A DNA stretch of 10,875 nucleotides. Origin: UBA7887 sp964408735. Lineage in GTDB: Bacteria > Pseudomonadota > Alphaproteobacteria > UBA7887. The stretch spans positions 1 to 10,875 of the forward strand of contig CAYPAX010000129.1 in the NCBI GenBank assembly GCA_964408735.1, read 5' to 3'. Made by a program: the position numbers and the translations under genes. Below are positions 1 through 5,712 of this stretch, in pieces. Below the pieces are notes generated by a model. The model searched no databases, was not told where the DNA came from, and was given only the letters and a program-made list of their open reading frames with translations. The first letter of the stretch is position 1. Every line of letters begins with the position of its first letter.

Positions 1-820
1 CGCGCAGCACCGCGATCGAGGCGTCGCGCATGATCTGATATTCCTTGTCGGTCAAGGTCAGGGCCGGCGCCACGGTGACGCTGTCGCCGGTGTGCACGCC
101 CATGGGATCGACGTTCTCGATGGAGCATACGATGATGCAGTTGTCCGCGCGGTCGCGGATCACCTCCATCTCGTATTCCTTCCAGCCGATGATCGATTCC
201 TCGATCAGCACCTCGTCGGTCGGCGAGGCGTCGAGGCCGGCCGTGACGATGCGCTCGAATTCCTCGCGATTATAGGCCACGCCGCCGCCAGTGCCGCCCA
301 GGGTGAAGGAGGGCCGGATGATCACCGGCAGGCCGAGCTCGGCGAGCACCGCATGGCCCTCTTCGAGGCTGTGGGCGACCGCGCCGCGCGGTGTCTCGAG
401 GCCGATACGCGCCATCGCGGCGGCGAACTGGTCGCGGTCCTCGGCCATGGCGATGGCTTCCTGGTTGGCGCCGATCAGGGCCACGCCGTAGCGTTCCAGG
501 GTGCCGTCCTCGGCCAGGGCGAAGGCGGTGTTGAGGCCGGTCTGGCCGCCCATGGTGGGCAGCAGCGCATCGGGACGCTCGGCGGCGATGATCTTGGCCA
601 CCATCTCCGGCGTGATCGGCTCGATATAGGTGGCGTCGGCGGTGTCCGGGTCGGTCATGATGGTGGCCGGGTTCGAATTGACCAGCACCACGCGGTAACC
701 TTCGTCCCTCAGCGCCTTGCAGGCCTGGGTGCCCGAATAGTCGAACTCGCAGGCCTGGCCAATGACGATCGGCCCGGCGCCGATCACCAGAATCGAATGG
801 ATGTCGTTTCGCTTGGGCAT
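1..820 (-). CDS. carB: Carbamoyl-phosphate synthase large subunit, N-terminal part (runs off the window)
   Basis: CarB makes carbamoyl phosphate from bicarbonate, ammonia delivered by CarA from glutamine, and two ATP, feeding arginine and pyrimidine synthesis in the cytoplasm. The reverse strand reads without a stop from an ATG at 820 to the window edge, giving 273 codons of an expected 1,070 or so. The protein opens MPKRNDIHSILVIGAGPIVI, followed by GQACEFDYSGTQACKALRDE, NSNPATIMTDP, the LLPTMGGQTGLN segment and the glycine-rich phosphate loop SFTLGGTGGG. This is the pre-ATP-grasp domain and the start of the carboxyphosphate ATP-grasp domain. The visible part ends in DKEYQIMRDASIAVLR. The ATG lies 12 nt after the epimerase stop and has only a weak ribosome site (GGGA, 5 nt away). 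carA is not adjacent, which is unusual. The identity is essentially certain; the second half of the protein cannot be judged. Confidence 0.97.
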   Translation of the reverse strand, partial: MPKRNDIHSILVIGAGPIVIGQACEFDYSGTQACKALRDEGYRVVLVNSNPATIMTDPDTADATYIEPITPEMVAKIIAAERPDALLPTMGGQTGLNTAFALAEDGTLERYGVALIGANQEAIAMAEDRDQFAAAMARIGLETPRGAVAHSLEEGHAVLAELGLPVIIRPSFTLGGTGGGVAYNREEFERIVTAGLDASPTDEVLIEESIIGWKEYEMEVIRDRADNCIIVCSIENVDPMGVHTGDSVTVAPALTLTDKEYQIMRDASIAVLR

Positions 821-832
821 GCGTGTCCCGTC

Positions 833-1813
833 TCAGATGGAATTGTAGTTGCGATACCACTCGACGAAGCGGGGAATGCCTTCGTCGATGGCGGTACGGG
901 GCTGGAAGCCGGTATCGCGCGTCAAGTCGTCGATATCGGCATAGGTCTCGGGCACGTCGCCCGGCTGCATCGGCAACAAGGTCTTCTCCGCGGTCTTTCC
1001 CAGGGCCTGCTCGATCAAGGCGATGAAGCGCAGCAGCGGCTCGGGCTGGTTGTTGCCGATATTGTAGAGGCGATGTGGTGCCGTAGTGCCGTTGTCCGCC
1101 GGCGGCCGCGCCAGCACCCTCAGCACGCCGTCGACGATGTCGTCGATATACGTGAAATCGCGGCGCATGTCGCCGTGATTGTAAACCGCGATGGGGCGGT
1201 TCTCGCTGATCGACTTGGTGAAGATGTAGGCGGCCATGTCCGGCCGGCCCCAAGGGCCGTAGACGGTGAAGAAGCGCAAGCCCGTCGAGGGAATGCGGAA
1301 CAGATGGGCGTAGGTATGGCCCATGAGCTCGTCGGCGCGCTTGCTGGCGGCATAGAGCGAGACCGGCGTGTCGACGCGGTCGCTGGTGGCGAAAGGCTGC
1401 TTGGTGTTGCCGCCATAGACAGAGCTCGAGCTGGCATAGACCAAGTGCTCGAGCCCGTCTGTGGCGCGGCACATCTCGAGCACGATGACCTGGCCGGCGA
1501 TGTTGCTGCGCACATAGTCCATGGGATGATCGAGGGAATGGCGCACGCCGGCCTGGGCGGCGAGGTGGACCACCGATCGCAAGGGCCTGGCAGCGGCGGC
1601 AGCGGCAGCCATGGCGGAGCCATCGGCGATGTCGGCCTGGTGAAAGGTGAACCCCTTGTGCCCTGCGATCCTCGCCAGCCGGGCGCGCTTCAGCGCCGGG
1701 TCGTAATAGGCGTTGAGATCGTCCACGCCATGCACCTGCTCGCCCTGTTCCAGCAGGGCCTGGCAGACGTGGGAGCCGATGAAGCCCGCGGCGCCGGTGA
1801 CAAGAACGCTCAC
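833..1813 (-). CDS. NAD-dependent UDP-glucuronate 4-epimerase (CapI-type extended SDR)
   Basis: This 326-residue protein is an extended short-chain dehydrogenase/reductase. It probably interconverts UDP-glucuronate and UDP-galacturonate in the cytoplasm, a donor for lipopolysaccharide core, lipid A decoration or exopolysaccharide. Visible motifs are the NAD loop GAAGFIG (residues 7-13), GVDDLNAYYDP (29-39), HLAAQAGVR (83-91), the catalytic serine region SSSSVYG (128-134), the catalytic pair in YAASK (Tyr154, Lys158), TGLRFFTVYGPWGRPDMA (177-194) and DFTYIDDIVDG. GVDDLNxYYD and FFTVYGPWGRPDMA are typical of UDP-glucuronate 4-epimerases (CapI, LpsL) and less so of GalE. The start is a GTG that overlaps the stop of the upstream gene as GTGA. 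No strong ribosome site is seen, so translation is probably coupled. The next in-frame residues already form the first beta strand, which leaves no room for a later start. dTDP-glucose dehydratase or GalE activity is less likely. Confidence 0.87.
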   Translation of the reverse strand: MSVLVTGAAGFIGSHVCQALLEQGEQVHGVDDLNAYYDPALKRARLARIAGHKGFTFHQADIADGSAMAAAAAAARPLRSVVHLAAQAGVRHSLDHPMDYVRSNIAGQVIVLEMCRATDGLEHLVYASSSSVYGGNTKQPFATSDRVDTPVSLYAASKRADELMGHTYAHLFRIPSTGLRFFTVYGPWGRPDMAAYIFTKSISENRPIAVYNHGDMRRDFTYIDDIVDGVLRVLARPPADNGTTAPHRLYNIGNNQPEPLLRFIALIEQALGKTAEKTLLPMQPGDVPETYADIDDLTRDTGFQPRTAIDEGIPRFVEWYRNYNSI

Positions 1814-2979
1814 GAGGCTGGGCGTGCCAAGGGCCCTTCGGGCATGCGCAGGATGGCCTGCTCGTGGCCACGGTCGAAGGTGAAGATATGCGGCGGCATG
1901 CCCGAGAAGCCCTCGCCCTTGAGGGTGCGGTGATACAGGCTGGCCTCGTCATATGTCACCGGCCCGATGGTTTCGGGCAGGTCGAAGCGGCTGGTGATCA
2001 GCGAGGAATAGACGCAGCCCGTCATGCAGTCGGGCCAGGGGCTGATGATGCCGGCCATGCGCTCCACCAGCAGGGAGAAGTCGGCCGGCTCCGCCATGGT
2101 CGCGGTCTCGGCCAGGGCAAATCTGTTGGGGCCGCGCAGGCCGCCGGCGATGGTCATCACGATGTCGGAATCGCTGACCACCCGTGCCGCCGCCTTTTCG
2201 GAGTCGAAGCCGAAGGGAAAGGAATCGTCGATCATCAGCGTTCCCGGCCGCATCTTGTCGACATCGACCACCAGGGGCGAGGATGTCGCCGTGAGGATCA
2301 GCGTGCAGCGCTCGTACATCCAGTCGGGCAGTGAGGAATCGCGGTCGATGGTCACCACCTCGACCTCGCCGGGCAGCTCCGTCTTGAGCTGTTCCAGGCG
2401 GGCGCTCTTCTCGGGCACGTCGACGAGATAGATGCGCTGCGGCGGGTCCGCCTCGTTCAAGAGCTTGACGATGCCGGTGCCGATCGAGCCGACGCCCACA
2501 AAGGCCGCGGTCTCGTCCTCGTAGCACCGGCCGGCGCCTTCGAGGACGGTGGCGACGTTGAAGGCGAAAGCGGCAACCACGGCGGCGTGGCCGGTGGTCA
2601 TCGAGAGTGCCGGCCCGCCTTCGGCTCTGACCGCCTCGGCAATGGCGCTGCCGAAGCCCGTGGCGGCGGGGATCATGCCGGTAAACGAAACGCAGCGCGC
2701 GCCGGCCCGGCGGCCGAGTTCGACGCCGGCCACGGCCGCGGCCACCGTCGCCGCGCGGTCTTCGAACAAGGTCATGTCGACGACCGGGATCAATATCGTG
2801 CCGACCCGGCCGTAGGGGCTCTCGAAAATGTGGGTCAGCAGCGGCTCGCCAGCCAAGGCTTCGGCGCATAGGGCGCGGGCGCTCTGCACTTCGCGCGCAT
2901 GCAGCTCAAGGGACGGTCGCTCGGCAGGGAACGCCACCAGCGAGGCGGCATCGATCTGAGGCAGGGGCGCGGCGGTCAT
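1810..2979 (-). CDS. Acyl-ACP reductase (AAR)-like Rossmann dehydrogenase, function unproven
   Basis: This 389-residue soluble protein has no signal peptide or membrane segment. It has a central Rossmann domain with the nucleotide loop GVGSIGTG (162-169) and an acidic residue (Asp187 in IYLVD) at the end of the next strand, which suggests NAD(H). Compared from memory with cyanobacterial long-chain acyl-ACP reductase, several blocks line up in order: MTTGHAAVVA (127-136) with FTTGNTHTAY; TLMIDDSFPFGFDS (247-260) with LIVDGGYPKNLDT; IAGGL (277-281) with LKGGI; and MTGCVYSSLI (319-328) with MFACFAEAIL. The last block puts Cys322 on the cysteine that forms the acyl-thioester in AAR. This suggests reduction of an acyl-ACP or acyl-CoA to an aldehyde, or the reverse, but that is inference. 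The ATG at 2979 has a GGAG ribosome site (2985-2988) 5 nt away. The gene ends in a GTGA overlap with the epimerase. It could instead be another member of the predicted amino-acid dehydrogenase (COG5322-like) group. Confidence 0.6.
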   Translation of the reverse strand: MTAAPLPQIDAASLVAFPAERPSLELHAREVQSARALCAEALAGEPLLTHIFESPYGRVGTILIPVVDMTLFEDRAATVAAAVAGVELGRRAGARCVSFTGMIPAATGFGSAIAEAVRAEGGPALSMTTGHAAVVAAFAFNVATVLEGAGRCYEDETAAFVGVGSIGTGIVKLLNEADPPQRIYLVDVPEKSARLEQLKTELPGEVEVVTIDRDSSLPDWMYERCTLILTATSSPLVVDVDKMRPGTLMIDDSFPFGFDSEKAAARVVSDSDIVMTIAGGLRGPNRFALAETATMAEPADFSLLVERMAGIISPWPDCMTGCVYSSLITSRFDLPETIGPVTYDEASLYHRTLKGEGFSGMPPHIFTFDRGHEQAILRMPEGPLARPAS

Positions 2980-3060
2980 GATGGCTCCGAGGGCGGATTT
3001 GGACGCGGCGGGCGATCAATAGCACAGTGCCGCGCCCGCGGCGAGCCTGCAGCCTCGGCC

Positions 3061-3966
3061 TCAGGCGGTGGCGGCCAGGGCCTCTCCGGTCCAGGAGGCG
3101 TCCAACGGTGCCGATTCGAGGCACCAGTTGGCAGAATCGGCGAACAGGGCGTGCAGCACCGCGTTGTTGAGCGTATGGCCCGTGCAGCTTGCCTCGACCC
3201 GCGCCAGCAGTGGCGCACCGGCCAAATAGAGGTCGCCCAGGCAATCGAGCATCTTGTGGCGCACGAATTCGTCGGTGTAGCGCAGGCCGCCCTCGTTGAG
3301 CACCTCGCCATTGCCGACCACGACCGCGTTGTCGAGACTGCCGCCGCGGGCCAGGCCGGCCGCCCGCAGGGCGGCGATGTCGTCTGCCATGGCGAAGGTG
3401 CGGGCACGCGACAGCTCGCTCTTGAACAGGGTATCGTCGCAGACCGCGTCCAGGCTCTGACGCCCGATCACCGGATTGTCGAATTCGATTTCCAAGGCCA
3501 TGGACAGGATCGGGGCGGGCAGCAGGGTTATGCATCCCGAGCCGTTCTCCGCCGTCACCGGGCGCAGCACCCGGATCCACTGTCGCGGTGCCGCCAGGAC
3601 CTGCCGGCCGGCGCAGTCGAGCAGGAACACGAAGGGCTCGGAGCTGCCATCCATGACCGGCACCTCGGGGCCGTCGATCTCGACCTCGAGATTGTCGATG
3701 CCACAGCCCCAGGCCGCCGCCGTCAGATGCTCGACCGTAGCGACGCTGGCGTCGCTGTCGCCGCTGATGGTGGTGCCGAGACGAGTGTCGCTTACCGCAT
3801 CGAAGCGCGCCGGCACGCGGGCCCCGGCGAGATCGGTACGCACGAACACGATCCCGCTCCCCGCCGCCGCCGGCTTCAAGGTCATGCGCACGGTCTCGCC
3901 GCCATGCAGGCCGATGCCCGCACAGCAGATGGACTCGCGAATCGTCGTTTGATGGCTTGCCGTCAC
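3061..3966 (-). CDS. lpxC: UDP-3-O-acyl-N-acetylglucosamine deacetylase
   Basis: LpxC is the zinc-dependent cytoplasmic deacetylase that commits UDP-3-O-acyl-GlcNAc to lipid A synthesis. With the GTG start at 3966 the protein has 301 residues, against 305 in E. coli. All key residues fall within one position of the E. coli numbering: Glu79-His80 in VEHLTAA (general base and zinc ligand), His237 and Asp241 in HKMLD (zinc ligands) and His264 in GHTLNN. GIGLHGG near the N-terminus and MDGSSEPF are also typical. The open frame extends upstream to ATGs at 4050 and 3990, but neither has a ribosome site, and both would add 8 or more residues not usual in the family. The GTG has AGGGGA just upstream. 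The 142-nt spacer after ftsZ carries a candidate promoter and a hairpin, so lpxC may be transcribed separately from the division genes. The stop is TGA. Confidence 0.95.
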   Translation of the reverse strand: MTASHQTTIRESICCAGIGLHGGETVRMTLKPAAAGSGIVFVRTDLAGARVPARFDAVSDTRLGTTISGDSDASVATVEHLTAAAWGCGIDNLEVEIDGPEVPVMDGSSEPFVFLLDCAGRQVLAAPRQWIRVLRPVTAENGSGCITLLPAPILSMALEIEFDNPVIGRQSLDAVCDDTLFKSELSRARTFAMADDIAALRAAGLARGGSLDNAVVVGNGEVLNEGGLRYTDEFVRHKMLDCLGDLYLAGAPLLARVEASCTGHTLNNAVLHALFADSANWCLESAPLDASWTGEALAATA

Positions 3967-3970
3967 CTGG

Positions 3971-3976
3971 TCCCCT
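3971..3976 (-). promoter_or_regulatory. Ribosome binding site deciding the lpxC GTG start
   Basis: AGGGGA on the minus strand lies 4 nt before the GTG at 3966. The in-frame ATG at 3990 is preceded by CCGCCACAAAGC, which has no purine-rich site, so the GTG is preferred. The start also aligns the active-site residues with those of E. coli LpxC. Confidence 0.65.
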
Positions 3977-4034
3977 ATGGTCCCCACCATGCTTTGTGGC
4001 GGAGTCTCGTCACACCCAGCCCGGTTGAGGCCTG

Positions 4035-4057
4035 GAAGGGCTTGTAGCAAGCCCTTC
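4035..4057. repeat. Perfect 10-bp inverted repeat (hairpin) between ftsZ and lpxC
   Basis: The arms GAAGGGCTTG (4035-4044) and CAAGCCCTTC (4048-4057) are exact reverse complements around a 3-nt centre (TAG on the plus strand, CTA on the minus). The element starts 51 nt past the ftsZ stop. No run of T follows it on either strand, so it is not a standard intrinsic terminator. It could be a weak or Rho-assisted terminator of the ftsZ message, an RNA stability hairpin at its 3' end, or an operator. It overlaps the -10 and spacer of the candidate lpxC promoter. Confidence 0.8.
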
Positions 4058-4069
4058 GCAAACCCTCAA
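4041..4069 (-). promoter_or_regulatory. Candidate sigma70-type promoter for lpxC
   Basis: On the minus strand TTGAGG (4069-4064) and TACAAG (4046-4041) are separated by exactly 17 nt, and each matches four of six consensus positions. Transcription would start near 4034 and leave a leader of about 68 nt before the GTG. The spacer between ftsZ and lpxC is richer in A and T than its surroundings, as expected for a promoter. The match is modest and could be chance in a single spacer. Confidence 0.4.
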
Positions 4070-4078
4070 ATCACTCTT

Positions 4079-4094
4079 TGTTACCGAATGTTAC
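4079..4094. repeat. Direct repeat TGTTAC x2 with 10-bp spacing upstream of the lpxC promoter candidate
   Basis: TGTTAC occurs at 4079-4084 and again at 4089-4094, one helical turn apart, separated by CGAA. It lies 10 to 25 nt upstream of the candidate -35 box and within the ftsZ-lpxC spacer. The position and phasing would suit binding of a dimeric regulator, but no known regulator motif is recognised. Confidence 0.35.
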
Positions 4095-4108
4095 GGCCAT
4101 CTCCTCAG

Positions 4109-5653
4109 TCAGGTCGATTGGCGGCGGAGGAAGGCCGGGATGTCGAGCAGGTCCTCCTCGGCAGTGGCCGGGGCCGTCGGTTCGGCCGGGGCCGGGGTTG
4201 CCACGCTGGCGGGGATCGGCGGTGCCGCCGGGGCGGCGGCCGCGCCTTCCAGAACCGGCTCGCGCACGGGTGCCGGCTGAGCCTGGGGGGCAGGCGCCGC
4301 GGCCGCCGGTGCCATGGCGGCCTCGGCCGGCCGGCCGCTGCGCTTCATCCAGTCGAACAGGCGCGGGCGGGGCGCCTCGGGCGTACCGTCAGCGACTGGT
4401 GCCTCGCTGGTCGCGACAGCCGGGGCCGGCTGCGGCGGGGCGGGTGCGATGCGGTCGGCACTGGGGCGTCCGGTCAGCACCGGCCGCTCCGCTTCCGGCT
4501 CGGGCAACGGCTGTACCTCGAGCACGGGCTGAGGCTCAGGCTGAGGCTGAGGCACCGGGTCGGCTGCCGGCGCCATAGCGACAGGGGTCTCGACCAAGGG
4601 GCTGGGCTGCATCGCCGGGGCGGGTGGGGCGCTTGCCAGAGGCGCTGCCAGCCGCTCCTTGCCAGCGAGCGCGCCTGCGTCGCCCTGGCCGTCGTCGATG
4701 CCGGTGGCCACGACCGATACCCGGATGTGCCCGGCAAGCTGGTCGTCGAAAGTCGAGCCGAAGATGATGTTCGCCTCCGGGTCGACCTGGTCGCGGATGT
4801 GGTTGCAGGCCTCGTCGACCTCGAACAGGGTCATGTCCGGGCCGCCGGTGATGTTGACCAGCACGCCGTGGGCGCCCTTGAGCGAGACGTCGTCGAGCAG
4901 CGGATTGTTGATCGCCGCTTCGGCCGCATCGAGCGAGCGCTTGTCGCCCTCGGCCTCGCCGGTGCCCATCATGGCCTTGCCCATTTCCATCATTACCGAG
5001 CGCACGTCGGCATAGTCGAGATTGATCAGGCCCGGCATCACCATGAGGTCGGTGACCCCGCGCACGCCGGAATAGAGCACGTCGTCGGCCATCTTGAAGG
5101 CGTCGGAGAAGGTGGTGCTCTCGGTGGCGATGCGGAACAGGTTCTGATTGGGGATGACGATCAAGGTGTCCACATGGGCCTGCAGCTCGTCGATGCCCGC
5201 TTCGGCGATGCGCATGCGATGCTTGCCCTCGAAGAGGAACGGCTTGGTCACCACGCCGACGGTGAGAATGCCGTGCTCGCGGGCGCGCTGGGCGATGATC
5301 GGTGCCGCACCGGTACCGGTTCCGCCACCCATGCCGCAGGTGATGAAGGCCATGTTGCTGCCTTGCAGATGGTCCTCGATATTGTCGAGGGCCTCTTCCG
5401 CGGCCTGGCGGCCGATATCCGGGCGGGCGCCGGCGCCGAGGCCCTGGGTCAGCGTGGTGCCGAGCTGGATGCGCCGCTCCGTGAGCCCTTGCGAAAGGGC
5501 CTGCGCATCGGTGTTGGCGACCACGAACTCGACCCCTTCGAGGTGCGAGGTGATCATGTTGTTGACCGCATTGCCGCCGGCGCCGCCGACACCGAAGACG
5601 GTGATTCTGGGCTTCAGCTCGTGGGTTGCGGGAACGCTCAGATTGATGGTCAT
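4109..5653 (-). CDS. ftsZ: Cell division protein FtsZ (tubulin-like GTPase)
   Basis: FtsZ polymerises with GTP into the cytokinetic ring on the inner face of the membrane. The protein has 514 residues. The globular GTPase part spans about 15-318. It begins with VFGVGGAGGNAVNNM (19-33), carries the tubulin signature GGGTGTG (109-115) and the T7 loop NLDYADV (211-217, Asp213 and Asp216), and ends near VSVVATGID. A proline- and alanine-rich linker of about 180 residues follows, with Gln-Pro repeats. The conserved C-terminal peptide DIPAFLRRQST binds FtsA and other partners. The start ATG has GGAGG (5661-5665) 7 nt away. An open frame continues upstream into ftsA, but those extra codons are out of frame with ftsA and are not real. 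ftsZ lies 59 nt after ftsA. The length fits alphaproteobacterial FtsZ (about 500 residues), which is longer than the E. coli protein because of the linker. Confidence 0.98.
   Translation of the reverse strand: MTINLSVPATHELKPRITVFGVGGAGGNAVNNMITSHLEGVEFVVANTDAQALSQGLTERRIQLGTTLTQGLGAGARPDIGRQAAEEALDNIEDHLQGSNMAFITCGMGGGTGTGAAPIIAQRAREHGILTVGVVTKPFLFEGKHRMRIAEAGIDELQAHVDTLIVIPNQNLFRIATESTTFSDAFKMADDVLYSGVRGVTDLMVMPGLINLDYADVRSVMMEMGKAMMGTGEAEGDKRSLDAAEAAINNPLLDDVSLKGAHGVLVNITGGPDMTLFEVDEACNHIRDQVDPEANIIFGSTFDDQLAGHIRVSVVATGIDDGQGDAGALAGKERLAAPLASAPPAPAMQPSPLVETPVAMAPAADPVPQPQPEPQPVLEVQPLPEPEAERPVLTGRPSADRIAPAPPQPAPAVATSEAPVADGTPEAPRPRLFDWMKRSGRPAEAAMAPAAAAPAPQAQPAPVREPVLEGAAAAPAAPPIPASVATPAPAEPTAPATAEEDLLDIPAFLRRQST
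4527..4550. repeat. Hexanucleotide repeat (four GGCTGA-type units) in the ftsZ linker
   Basis: Three copies of GGCTGA and one GGCTCA follow each other directly. On the coding strand they give alternating Pro with Gln or Glu in the FtsZ linker. The units are in frame, so expansion or loss would change linker length by two residues per unit without breaking the gene. Confidence 0.75.
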
Positions 5654-5671
5654 TTTGGTCCCTCCGTGGAG

Positions 5672-5685
5672 TGTGCGTTGTGCGT
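5672..5685. repeat. Tandem 7-bp repeat in the ftsA-ftsZ spacer
   Basis: TGTGCGT occurs twice with no gap, just upstream of the ftsZ ribosome site (5661-5665). On the message it gives an ACGCACA-rich, weakly structured leader. No regulator motif is recognised; chance cannot be excluded for so short a repeat. Confidence 0.4.
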
Positions 5686-5712
5686 TTGTTCCGGGGCTCG
5701 ATGTGGGTTGTC

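Noticed and set aside
1829..1838. 10-bp palindrome AAGGGCCCTT near the reductase-epimerase junction
   Set aside because: It lies within coding sequence with no loop and is made of common GC-rich codons; I see no reason to treat it as a site.
92..1933. 613-codon open frame on the plus strand
   Set aside because: It lies antisense to carB and the epimerase, both of which have clear family motifs. Its translation is low in complexity (His, Gly, Ala, Asp rich), as expected from the complementary strand of GC-rich codons.
3029..3042. 5-bp GC hairpin downstream of lpxC as a terminator
   Set aside because: The stem is short, the loop is four bases and no T run follows. In DNA this rich in G and C such a hairpin is likely by chance.
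4002..4006. GANTC (CcrM methylation) site in the lpxC leader
   Set aside because: GANTC is common enough that one copy proves nothing. Other copies occur inside genes of this window, so no cell-cycle control can be claimed.
2899..4047. 382-codon open frame on the plus strand
   Set aside because: Antisense shadow of lpxC with no recognisable motif and no ribosome site; lpxC has all active-site residues.
4035..4057. Intrinsic terminator of ftsZ
   Set aside because: The stem is strong but neither strand has a T run after it, so I list it as an inverted repeat rather than a terminator.
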